DNA from: Martinezella lusitana
Lineage (GTDB): Bacteria; Pseudomonadota; Alphaproteobacteria; Rhizobiales; Rhizobiaceae
Length of the DNA: 64,000 bases
NCBI RefSeq assembly: GCF_016901135.1
Contig: NZ_JAFEVL010000075.1
Coordinates: 62,001 to 126,000, forward strand
Reading direction: 5' to 3'
The notes beneath the pieces were generated by a model. The model was not told where the DNA came from. It searched no databases and saw only the letters and a program-made list of their open reading frames with translations. This document shows, one piece after another, positions 35,051-42,957 of this stretch. Position 1 is the first letter of the stretch. Each line of letters starts with the position of its first letter. Position numbers and translations under genes: made by a program.

Positions 35051-36904
35051 TTACTCCGCTGCCGCCTCGGCCTCTTCGTGGTCGGCGAGGAAGCCGCCGG
35101 ACTGGCGGCTCCAGAGCTCGGCATAGATACCGCCGTTCTGGACCAGTTCCTGATGCGTGCCCGTCTCGATGATCCGGCCCTTATCGAGGATGATGAGGCG
35201 GTCCATCTCGGTCAGCGTAGACAGGCGATGCGCAATGGCGATCACCGTCTTGCCGTGCATCAGCGCGAAGAGGTTTTCCTGGATCGCCGCTTCCACTTCG
35301 GAATCGAGCGCCGAGGTCGCCTCGTCGAGCACCAGGATCGGCGCGTCCTTCAGGAAGACGCGGGCGATCGCGATGCGCTGCCGCTGGCCGCCGGAGAGCT
35401 TGACGCCGCGCTCACCGACCTGCGCATCCAGCCCCTTGCGGCCCTGCATATCGACCAGCCCTTCGATGAACTCCCAGGCATTGGCGCGCTTGGCCGCCTG
35501 GGTCACCTCTTCGTCGGTCGCGTCCGGACGGCTGTAGGCGATGTTGTCGCGGATCGAGCGGTGCAGCAGCGAGGTATCCTGCGTCACCACGCCGATCATC
35601 GAACGAAGGCTGTCCTGCGTCACCCCGGCGATGTCGTGGCCGTCGATGGTGATGCGGCCGCTCTCCAGATCATAGAAGCGGAGCAGCAGGTTCATCAGCG
35701 TCGTCTTGCCGGCGCCTGAGCGACCGACGAGCCCCACCTTTTCGCCGGCGCGGATATCCAGGGTCAGATCCTCGATGACACCCTTCGCTTTGCCATAGTG
35801 GAAGCGAATGTGGTCGAAGCGGATCGCGCCCTGCTTGGCCGTAATCGGCGAAGCCGTCGGCTGGTCGACGATATCATGCGGCTTCGTCATCATTTCCATG
35901 CCGTCATAGACCGTGCCGATGTTCTCGAAGAGCGCCGAGACTTCCCACATCACCCACTGCGACATGCCGTTGATCCGCATGGCAAGGCCGATGGCGATGG
36001 CGATCGAACCGACTGCGATCGAGCCGTTAAGCCAGAACCAGATCGACAGTGCCGAGACGACGAACAACGCCGCGCAATTGTTGGTATAAACAGCAGCGTT
36101 GAACATCGTTATCTTGCGCATTTGCTTGTGCACGGTGCCGAGGAATTCCTCCATGCCGGCCCTGGCATAACTCTCTTCGCGACCCGCGTGTGAAAACAGC
36201 TTCACCGTCGCGATGTTGGTATAGCTGTCGACGACACGCCCCGTCATCGTCGAACGCGCATCGGCCTGTTGCGCGGCGATTTTGCGCAGCTTCGGCACGA
36301 AGTAGGAGACGATGCCGACATAAATACCGAGCCAAAGCACGATCGGAATCACCAGTCGCCAGTCCGCCATCGCGATGACGAAGATCATCGACAGAAAGTA
36401 CGTGACCACATAGACGAAAACATCGAGGACCTTCATGACGGTTTCGCGCACGGCAAGCGAGGTCTGCATCACTTTGGTGGCGACACGGCCCGCGAACTCG
36501 TTGGCGAAAAAGGTCATGCTGTGGCGCAGCAGGAAACGATGCATCTGCCAGCGCGCGATCATCGGGTAGTTGCCGATCAGCACCTGGTGCATGATGAAGC
36601 TGTCGAGCACTGCCGCAAGCGGCAGGCCGACAAGCACCATCGCTCCCATCCAGAAAAGCTTGTGCCATTCCGTTTGCAGGAAGGTCGCCCTGTCGGCCTT
36701 CGTCAGCCAATCGACGATGTCGCCGAGGAACTGGAACAGCGCCACCTCCCCGATCGCGATCGACATGGTGAGGATGCTCATGGCGATCAGCCAGGGCGCA
36801 GCCGGCTTGGTATAGTGCCAGCAGAAGGCAATCAGACCACGCGGCGGAGCGTCCGGTATCTCGCTCGGAAATGGATTTAGTCGGCGTTCAAACCAGCCAA
36901 ACAT
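35051..36904 (-). CDS. ABC exporter half-transporter (permease-ATPase), second of a pair, with leader ORF
   Basis: The 617-residue protein has six predicted membrane helices (about 30-310) and an ATPase domain with Walker A GRSGAGKTTLMNLLLRF, signature LSGGQRQR, Walker B ILVLDEATSALDSEVE and the His loop AHRLSTL. The C-terminus is acidic (HEEAEAAAE). The ATG at 36904 is preferred, preceded by GGAG 7 bases upstream; an upstream frame extension to 36937 lacks support. The 391-base region ahead holds a 17-codon reading frame with a strong ribosome-binding site, which may regulate this gene. Substrate unknown; drug efflux is plausible. Confidence 0.94.
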   Translation of the reverse strand: MFGWFERRLNPFPSEIPDAPPRGLIAFCWHYTKPAAPWLIAMSILTMSIAIGEVALFQFLGDIVDWLTKADRATFLQTEWHKLFWMGAMVLVGLPLAAVLDSFIMHQVLIGNYPMIARWQMHRFLLRHSMTFFANEFAGRVATKVMQTSLAVRETVMKVLDVFVYVVTYFLSMIFVIAMADWRLVIPIVLWLGIYVGIVSYFVPKLRKIAAQQADARSTMTGRVVDSYTNIATVKLFSHAGREESYARAGMEEFLGTVHKQMRKITMFNAAVYTNNCAALFVVSALSIWFWLNGSIAVGSIAIAIGLAMRINGMSQWVMWEVSALFENIGTVYDGMEMMTKPHDIVDQPTASPITAKQGAIRFDHIRFHYGKAKGVIEDLTLDIRAGEKVGLVGRSGAGKTTLMNLLLRFYDLESGRITIDGHDIAGVTQDSLRSMIGVVTQDTSLLHRSIRDNIAYSRPDATDEEVTQAAKRANAWEFIEGLVDMQGRKGLDAQVGERGVKLSGGQRQRIAIARVFLKDAPILVLDEATSALDSEVEAAIQENLFALMHGKTVIAIAHRLSTLTEMDRLIILDKGRIIETGTHQELVQNGGIYAELWSRQSGGFLADHEEAEAAAE

Positions 36905-36922
36905 TGAAATGCTCCAGAGACT

Positions 36923-36956
36923 CGACCTTTTGACCACCCGCTGCGCCTAAAGGTCG
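36923..36956 (-). promoter_or_regulatory. Leader hairpin close to the ABC exporter start
   Basis: CGACCTTT and AAAGGTCG form a perfect 8-bp stem with an 18-base loop. It ends 18 bases before the ATG at 36904, next to the GGAG ribosome-binding site, so it could influence translation start. Confidence 0.45.
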
Positions 36957-37057
36957 CAGACTGATATGGTGACCGGGCGATGAAAGAACGAGGCCATATT
37001 GGCCGCGCAACGAAACGAAAAGGGGGACCTGCGAAAGTGCGCCTTAAAGCGCCCTAA

Positions 37058-37111
37058 TCAGAACCGTGGGTTCACGGCACGGAGGCGCATCATTACAAAG
37101 GTGATATCCAT
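37058..37111 (-). CDS. Putative 17-residue leader peptide MDITFVMMRLRAVNPRF
   Basis: On the minus strand an ideal AGGAGG (37117-37122) stands 5 bases before ATG of a 17-codon frame ending in TGA at 37058. The peptide contains MRLR at residues 8-11, the same motif that arrests ribosomes in the presence of macrolides in the ErmDL leader MTHSMRLRFPTLNQ. A hairpin (CCGTG with CACGG, 37064-37077) starts two codons after the RLR motif. The exporter gene follows 153 bases downstream. I infer a ribosome-stalling leader; nothing in the sequence proves translation. Confidence 0.6.
   Translation of the reverse strand: MDITFVMMRLRAVNPRF
37064..37077 (-). promoter_or_regulatory. Hairpin inside the leader ORF
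   Basis: CCGTG and CACGG pair across a 4-base loop. The hairpin begins just after the MRLR codons, so a ribosome stopped there would sit on it and keep it open, the geometry used in Erm-type translational attenuators. A further GCGC-type inverted repeat lies at about 37040-37053, after the stop codon. Confidence 0.45.
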
Positions 37112-37295
37112 CTGTGCCTCCTATTTCGCTGGTTGTAGAGCGAGTGTCTTTTAGCGCGCATTTCCTATTTTGAAAAGTGAAATATGCCTGAAAAATGGGC
37201 TGAAACCTTCAATTGTACTGATGGGAGACATCACAGAAATCGAGGGATCGAGGAAAATCGAAGACAAATCCGGGTGATTTCGCTAATTCCAGCGC

Positions 37296-37775
37296 ATGAC
37301 CACGCTTCGCATCGCCCTCTACCAACCCGACATTCCCGGCAACACCGGCACGATCCTGCGTCTGGCCGCTTGCCTCGGGCTCGGTGTCGACATCATCGAA
37401 CCGGCAGGTTTCGACATATCGGACCGCAACTTGAAGCGCGCCGGCATGGACTACCTCGCCACCGTCACCCTGACCAGGCACGTGAGTTGGGAACGCTTCG
37501 AGGCATGGCGTTTGGAAAGCGGGCGGCGACTGGTGCTCGCCTCCACCAAAGCGGCCGAGCGCTATACCGACTTCACCTTCCGCGGCGACGATATTCTCCT
37601 CTTCGGCCGCGAGAGCGCCGGCGTGCCCGAGCATGTGCATGGCAAGGCCGATGGCCGCATTCTGATCCCGATGGTCGAGGGCCAGCGCTCCATCAATGTT
37701 GCCATGTCGGCGGCCATGATAGCAGGCGAAGCGCTGCGGCAAACGCAATGGTCACAGACGCCGCACCGGGCCTGA
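37296..37775 (+). CDS. trmL: tRNA (cytidine(34)-2'-O)-methyltransferase
   Basis: TrmL methylates the ribose of the wobble base C34/U34 of leucine tRNAs. The 159-residue SPOUT protein has the motif 1 stretch PDIPGNTGTILRLAACLG, then LLFGRESAGVPEHVH and the knot end GQRSINVAMSAAMIAGE. The length is typical of TrmL. Its placement between petABC and hemF is the usual rhizobial order. The start ATG is the first of the protein-like frame. Confidence 0.95.
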   Translation: MTTLRIALYQPDIPGNTGTILRLAACLGLGVDIIEPAGFDISDRNLKRAGMDYLATVTLTRHVSWERFEAWRLESGRRLVLASTKAAERYTDFTFRGDDILLFGRESAGVPEHVHGKADGRILIPMVEGQRSINVAMSAAMIAGEALRQTQWSQTPHRA

Positions 37776-37869
37776 ATGTCGCGCCCGAATAGGCGTTGGC
37801 ACGTCGGATAAAGTGTGAGAAGCTTGGCCTTGGAATGCTCTAACTCAGGCAACCTTGGCGAGGTGACCC

Positions 37870-39009
37870 ATGTTCCAGACGGCATTCACACTCTCCCTCA
37901 TGCAGTTCGCGCGCACCTTGAGCCTCCCCGAGCGGCTCCAGCATTCGCCCCTACGCAATCTCGCTCTCGAAGGCCTTCGCCAACGGAATGTCGCGCTCGA
38001 CGCCCTGTTTTACGACATCAAGGTGATCACGCCGGAAGAAGCCGTCTACATCAGCGACTCGCTGGCCGCCGAAGGCGCGATCATGATCGTGCCACCAAGC
38101 GGTGGTGCTGCGATAACCCTTTGCGAGACGGTCAGCGAATTCGTGCTGCGAGGCGGCGATAAGGTGCGGGCACTCGCCGTCGCCGGCATCGGCGGCTCCG
38201 CGCTGGGTGCGGCCGCCTTTGCGCGAAACGTGGCCGATGCAATCCAGGGGCCAGTCGCCGTTGTCGTCTCCGGCTACGGCATCGCCGATGTCATCACCGA
38301 GGCTTTCGGCGGACTTTTTTTCTTCGGCCATCTGAGGGGCATGCGGCCGATGTTGGAAACATTGGACGACCTTGCCGGACGTCCCAAAGTCGGAGCCTAT
38401 GGCGACGGTGCGGCCGCCCGCACCAGCCTAGATACCAGAACCGTGCAGGCGCTTCTGGCGGACCCCCGCCTCTCCTTTCGCTTGCTGGTCGGCCACTCCA
38501 AAGGCAATCTGGTGCTTTCCGCCGCCCTGCATGATCTTTGCAAACAGGATGAGATACGGGTCGCAAACCTGGCCGAGACTATGAAGATCGTGACGATAGG
38601 TGCACGCATCGCCATGCCGCCGCTGTTCACCGACGTCGTCGATGTCATGGGCGAATGGGACTGGTTCGGCGAAATCAATTCCCGACCGTTCATCCATGCC
38701 GATCGACGCATTCCCCATGCCTGGCATCACACGAATACCGATTTGGGCGGCCATTTGCCTGTGACATCAACGCTTAGGGAAATCCTGGCGGCCTCGCCAA
38801 TGGCAGCGGATGCGCGGGCCGAGGAACATCCCTCTGAAACATCGCCGACGGCGACCGGGACAATCGTTGCCTTGTCCTCTGCCCGCCCCGGACCGCGACC
38901 CGCGACGATCGAAAAGATCAAAAAGGCCTTCTCGGCCGGCACACTGACCAGCACGCCATACATTGAACCCGGCTCTTCCGAAGATCTGCAACCGCCCAAA
39001 CCGTATTGA
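37870..39009 (+). CDS. Serine-hydrolase-like protein of unknown function
   Basis: The 379-residue product shows VRALAVAGIGGSALGAAAFARNVADA, a strand-turn LLVGHSKGNLVLS with a GxSxG-type nucleophile elbow (S210 in GHSKG) and a histidine-rich end (RRIPHAWHHTNTDLGGHLP) that could carry the catalytic histidine. It has no signal peptide. The C-terminal 60 residues are low-complexity and probably disordered. It is lipase- or esterase-like by fold inference only; I do not recognise the family. It is followed by a 207-base gap with no clear feature before the Na/Pi gene. Confidence 0.75.
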   Translation: MFQTAFTLSLMQFARTLSLPERLQHSPLRNLALEGLRQRNVALDALFYDIKVITPEEAVYISDSLAAEGAIMIVPPSGGAAITLCETVSEFVLRGGDKVRALAVAGIGGSALGAAAFARNVADAIQGPVAVVVSGYGIADVITEAFGGLFFFGHLRGMRPMLETLDDLAGRPKVGAYGDGAAARTSLDTRTVQALLADPRLSFRLLVGHSKGNLVLSAALHDLCKQDEIRVANLAETMKIVTIGARIAMPPLFTDVVDVMGEWDWFGEINSRPFIHADRRIPHAWHHTNTDLGGHLPVTSTLREILAASPMAADARAEEHPSETSPTATGTIVALSSARPGPRPATIEKIKKAFSAGTLTSTPYIEPGSSEDLQPPKPY

Positions 39010-39216
39010 GCGGGGCCATGCGCAAATACTGACCCTATATGTCGCAACTGATGATGGACTAAGCTCACGGCAAGCGTATAATGCTTAGCCGGCGAGCAAA
39101 ATCGTCGCACTCCATCCAACGCGATTATGTTCTGAAATTCACGCCTTTTCAGTAGGTTATTATCGCTTTCGGATTCATCGACGACATGGCGGCATGAGAG
39201 AGATCAAGAAGAAAAA

Positions 39217-40860
39217 ATGGAATCTACCATTGTCATGATCAATCTGTTCGGGGCCGTCGCTCTCCTGCTTTTCGGCCTTGCACAGGTGAAGGACGGCGTG
39301 TCGCGCGCCTTCGGCGCCAAGCTCAGGACGGGCCTTGCCAAGGGCACGCGCAGCGGCGGACACTCATTCCTATCCGGCTTCCTGGCGACAATCGCGCTGC
39401 AGAGCTCCACGGCCACAGCGCTGATGATCGCCTCCTTCGTCGAGCGCGATCTTGTCCTGCCGAGCATGGCACAGATCGTGCTGCTTGGCGCCAATGTCGG
39501 CACTGCGGTCACGGCATGGATCGTCGCGACCGGCATCGAATGGCTGTCCCCTCTCATCATTCTCATAGGCATCGTACTCTATCGCCGATCGTCGACCGCC
39601 AAACAAGGCGCTGGAGCGGCGCTGATCGGTATCGGGCTGATGTTACTTTCGCTGCAATTGCTGAGCCTTGCTACCGCACCGATGCGGCAATCGCCGGCGC
39701 TTGGCGCCTTCATCGGCCTGCTTGACGGTGCGCTGCCGGTAGCGCTCATCTTTTCAGCGGTGCTGGCGTTCGTATCCTCGTCCAGCCTTGCCGTCGTCGT
39801 GCTGATCCTGTCGCTTGCGGCCACCGGTATACTGTCTCCCGCATTGACCGTGGTGCTCGTGCTCGGCGCCAATCTCGGCGGCGCGATCCCGCCGGTCATG
39901 GCGACCCTCTCCGGGCCGGCGACCGCACGGCGCGTCACCCTCGGCAACCTGATCGTGCGCACGATCGGCTGCCTCATCGCCCTGCCGCTCGCAGGCTATA
40001 TTGGTGATTGGATGCAAAGCCTTCATCTCTCGCCGGCCAAACTGCCCGTGGATGTGCATCTGCTCTTCAATATCGTCCTCGCCGTCTGCGCCTGGCCCTT
40101 CTCGCGCCTGCTCTCAAGAACCATGCTGAGGGTCGTGCCCGACGATCCAAAGACCGACGACGGGCCGAAATTTCTCGACCAGCAGGCCCTCACCACGCCT
40201 GTCGTGGCACTCGCAAGCGCCACGCGCGAGGTGCTTGGCGTCGGTGATCTCATCGAGCGCATGCTGATCCGCACGGAGAACGCTTTTAACGACAACGACC
40301 TATCGCCTTTGAAGGAAGTCCCGATTCTGGAGAAGCGCGTCGACAAGATCCAGCAGGAGGTGAAGATCTACCTGTCGAAGCTCGGGCGCGACGGGCTGGA
40401 TGCCGAGAACGGCCGGCGTTCCATCGTCATCATCGACTATGCCATCAATCTCGAACATATCGGCGACATCATCGAGAAGGGCCTTGCCGAGCAGGTGGCG
40501 AAGAAGATCGGCAAGGGCCTGACCTTCTCGGAGGATGGATACCGCGAACTGCGAAGCCTCTTCAGCCTGACGATCGACAACCTGCGCATCGCCCAGACCA
40601 TCCTCGTGACCCGCGATTCCAATCTCGCCAGGCAGCTGATGGAGGTAAAGGTCGACGTTCGCCGCCTGGAGAAACAGTCCTCCGAGCGCCATCTCGAAAG
40701 ACTGCGCGACGGCCGCGTCGACAGCCTCCAGACCAGCTCGCTGCATCTCGACATGCTGCGCGATCTGAAGCGCATCAATGCCCACATCGTTTCGGTGGCA
40801 CATCCGATCCTGGACGAGAGCGGGCTGCTGATCGAAAGCCGGTTGCGGAGCACGCAATAG
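39217..40860 (+). CDS. Na+/phosphate cotransporter with PhoU-like tail
   Basis: The 547-residue protein has about nine membrane helices with two Na_Pi_cotrans repeats (about 10-150 and 160-300), each with a QSSTA or SSSLAV-type motif (ATIALQSSTATALMIASFV; AFVSSSSLAVVVLIL), and a cytoplasmic PhoU-like helical domain (about 320-545). It is of the NptA/YjbB type and may move phosphate across the inner membrane. No PHO box was found ahead of it, so control by PhoB is not evident. Confidence 0.93.
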   Translation: MESTIVMINLFGAVALLLFGLAQVKDGVSRAFGAKLRTGLAKGTRSGGHSFLSGFLATIALQSSTATALMIASFVERDLVLPSMAQIVLLGANVGTAVTAWIVATGIEWLSPLIILIGIVLYRRSSTAKQGAGAALIGIGLMLLSLQLLSLATAPMRQSPALGAFIGLLDGALPVALIFSAVLAFVSSSSLAVVVLILSLAATGILSPALTVVLVLGANLGGAIPPVMATLSGPATARRVTLGNLIVRTIGCLIALPLAGYIGDWMQSLHLSPAKLPVDVHLLFNIVLAVCAWPFSRLLSRTMLRVVPDDPKTDDGPKFLDQQALTTPVVALASATREVLGVGDLIERMLIRTENAFNDNDLSPLKEVPILEKRVDKIQQEVKIYLSKLGRDGLDAENGRRSIVIIDYAINLEHIGDIIEKGLAEQVAKKIGKGLTFSEDGYRELRSLFSLTIDNLRIAQTILVTRDSNLARQLMEVKVDVRRLEKQSSERHLERLRDGRVDSLQTSSLHLDMLRDLKRINAHIVSVAHPILDESGLLIESRLRSTQ

Positions 40861-40909
40861 GAGCGCACAGGCTCATCGCCTGCCATCGCAAGCCGCAATT
40901 TCGTCCGGC

Positions 40910-41167
40910 TCAATCCGCCGACGGCAAACGCCGCATGGTGAATTCGATGCGATCGCCCTCGATCTGACGCCAGCTTTCGACTTCGGTCCAATAGGCGGCT
41001 TTGGGGAATTCATCGAACCATTCGCGCGCCTTGGCGCGTGCGTCGGGGCGACTGAGACAAAAGGTCTCGCGAACGAAATCGCTCTTTCTGCCGGTTGGAT
41101 GTTCCTGCCGGTAGCGGAATATTCTGTTTCTCAGCCCATCTAGGGGCGGCGGTCCGGGTATCTTCAT
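40910..41167 (-). CDS. Small conserved protein of unknown function
   Basis: The 85-residue product begins MKIPGPPPLDGLRNRIFRYRQEHP and contains SDFVRETFCLSRPDARAKAREWFDEFPKAAYWTEVESW. It is basic, with an alternating helix-strand pattern and two aromatic-rich parts. GAGG precedes the ATG. It lies between the convergent Na/Pi gene and divergent hemF. I do not recognise a characterised family; such proteins are conserved among rhizobia. Confidence 0.75.
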   Translation of the reverse strand: MKIPGPPPLDGLRNRIFRYRQEHPTGRKSDFVRETFCLSRPDARAKAREWFDEFPKAAYWTEVESWRQIEGDRIEFTMRRLPSAD

Positions 41168-41339
41168 GATAAAACCTCGCCAATGGGAGGGAACATAATA
41201 CCGCATCGGGAAATTTGCGAGTCGATTTTCCTGCGACGTCGCTGCACTGGCTGCGCCGTAGTGTTGCTGCTATTCAAAATCACGATACATACGGTACGAA
41301 TCGCGGGCCGCCGGCTGCTCGCACTGTCGGAGAGCATGC

Positions 41340-42251
41340 ATGGAACGACCCAATCTTCCCAAAGGACTACCCGAGGATATTGAAGCAAAGAAGGAGGCGG
41401 CGCGAAGCTGGTTCGAGAGCCTGCGCGACGCGATCTGCGCCGAGTTCGAGCAGTTGGAGAACGAGCTTGCCGGCCCCCTTTCCGATCAGGAGCCAGGACG
41501 TTTCGTCGCCAAGGACTGGCAGCGGGAAAAGGGCCAGGGCGGTGGCGGCCGCATGTCGATGATGGAAGGCCGCGTCTTCGAAAAGGTCGGCGTCCATACC
41601 TCGACCGTCTATGGTGAATTTTCTCCCGATTTCCGCAGCCAGATACCGGGCGCCGAGGAAGACCCGCGCTTCTGGGCGTCTGGCCTGTCGCTGATCGCCC
41701 ACCCGGTTAATCCGAACGTGCCGGCCGTGCATATGAATACCCGCATGGTGGTCACGACCAGTCACTGGTTCGGCGGCGGCGCCGATCTGACGCCGGTGCT
41801 CGACCGTCGCCGCACGCAGGAAGACCCCGACAGCGCCCTTTTCCACCGCGCCATGCAGATCGTCTGCGACCGGCATGCCGTCGCCGACTATCAGCGTTAC
41901 AAGAGCTGGTGCGACGAGTATTTCTTCCTGAAACACCGCAACGAGGCACGCGGCATCGGCGGCATCTTCTTCGACTGGCTGCATTCCGAGGAGGAAGCGG
42001 GCGGCTGGAATGCCGATTTCGCCTTTACCCGCGACGTCGGTCGGGCCTTCTCCATGGTCTACCCGCGGATCGTCCGCTCGAATTTCAATGAGACATGGTC
42101 CGAGGAGGATCGCGACGAGCAATTAATTCGTCGCGGACGCTATGTGGAGTTCAATTTGCTGTACGATCGGGGTACAATATTCGGACTGAAAACAGGCGGC
42201 AATGTCGAGTCGATTCTATCGTCTCTGCCGCCAGTGGTGCGTTGGCCTTAG
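41340..42251 (+). CDS. hemF: Oxygen-dependent coproporphyrinogen III oxidase
   Basis: HemF converts coproporphyrinogen III to protoporphyrinogen IX with oxygen in haem synthesis. The 303-residue protein has the typical stretches GRVFEKVGVHTSTVYGEFSP, VHMNTRMVVT, WFGGGADLTP, GIGGIFFDW and FNLLYDRGTIFGLKTGGN with an end SLPPVVRWP. The length is usual. The haem made serves the bc1 complex encoded about 10 kb upstream. GGAGAG stands 5 bases before the ATG. Confidence 0.97.
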   Translation: MERPNLPKGLPEDIEAKKEAARSWFESLRDAICAEFEQLENELAGPLSDQEPGRFVAKDWQREKGQGGGGRMSMMEGRVFEKVGVHTSTVYGEFSPDFRSQIPGAEEDPRFWASGLSLIAHPVNPNVPAVHMNTRMVVTTSHWFGGGADLTPVLDRRRTQEDPDSALFHRAMQIVCDRHAVADYQRYKSWCDEYFFLKHRNEARGIGGIFFDWLHSEEEAGGWNADFAFTRDVGRAFSMVYPRIVRSNFNETWSEEDRDEQLIRRGRYVEFNLLYDRGTIFGLKTGGNVESILSSLPPVVRWP

Positions 42252-42344
42252 GGCGTTCAACACAAAATGATCAGACAGAACCCTGAAATCGCCCGCAGGA
42301 GTGCTTAGGTTACGTAATGCTCGTTTCAATCGGAGGAGGTTGTA

Positions 42345-42623
42345 ATGGCAGTACAGAATCAAGTCACGGAAGTTTCGAAGGAGCAGAAGCTTTCGCGCGC
42401 AGTCGATAGTCCGGAATTCATCATCCAACTGGCCGAGGATATGCGGATCCGCAGTGGATCCGATTTGCCGCTTTCCTGCTTTATCGAGCAGGTGAGAATG
42501 CAGCTGGCAGGCAAGTCGCCAAGCGAAGTCGCCCGCATGGCGGACGATCGTTCGGCCAGACAAGCGCCCATTGCGAAATATCAGTCTTCGGACTGCTTCA
42601 AATCCTGGGCAATGCCGGATTGA
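42345..42623 (+). CDS. Small protein of unknown function, 92 residues
   Basis: The product starts MAVQNQVTEVSKEQKLSRAVDSP and contains EFIIQLAEDMRIRSGSDLPLSCFIEQVRMQLAGKSP, with a C-terminal tail rich in polar residues. It is soluble, mostly helical by composition. A very strong GGAGGAGG ribosome-binding site suggests high translation. It lies 93 bases after hemF and a terminator-like hairpin follows, so it is its own unit. Family not recognised. Confidence 0.75.
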   Translation: MAVQNQVTEVSKEQKLSRAVDSPEFIIQLAEDMRIRSGSDLPLSCFIEQVRMQLAGKSPSEVARMADDRSARQAPIAKYQSSDCFKSWAMPD

Positions 42624-42637
42624 AATCCGGAAGCACG

Positions 42638-42667
42638 CGTCCGGCAAGCAAAGAGCTTTGCCGGACG
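42638..42667 (+). terminator. Hairpin after the 92-residue protein gene
   Basis: CGTCCGGCAA and TTGCCGGACG form a perfect 10-bp stem with a 10-base loop 14 bases after the stop. A short T-run (TTTT) follows after nine bases. Confidence 0.65.
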
Positions 42668-42756
42668 AGAGAAACCTTTTCCAGCCCGTTGCGTTTTAAC
42701 TTTCATGCCCTTCGGCATGAAGGAATGTCCAAGCGTTGAAATATGAGGAGGAAAAT

Positions 42757-42942
42757 ATGCGACTGTTCGAATGTGGTACGCTGGTGCCTGGCTGCACCTG
42801 GCACACTCGCGCCAAGGACGATGCCGAGGTGGTTCGTCGCGCCGTCGAGCACATGCGTGATGCGCATGGCGAAACAATCGTCCGGGAAAACATGGTCGAT
42901 AACATCAAGGCACGCATTCGCGACGAGGCAAACGCGGCCTGA
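42757..42942 (+). CDS. DUF1059 family small protein
   Basis: The 61-residue product has the DUF1059 pattern: MRLFECGTLVPGCTWHTRAKDDAEVVRRAVEHMRDAHG, with the C-x6-C pair and the closing His. The family may bind metal; its role is unknown. A strong ATGAGGAGG ribosome-binding site lies 5-6 bases before this ATG, which decides against the upstream start at 42736. It converges on the CCA enzyme gene. Confidence 0.85.
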   Translation: MRLFECGTLVPGCTWHTRAKDDAEVVRRAVEHMRDAHGETIVRENMVDNIKARIRDEANAA

Positions 42943-42957
42943 TTTGCCACCTGGCTG

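Noticed and set aside
39010..39216. A PHO box ahead of the Na/Pi cotransporter gene
   Set aside because: No pair of CTGTCAT-like half-sites with 11-base spacing is present in this gap.
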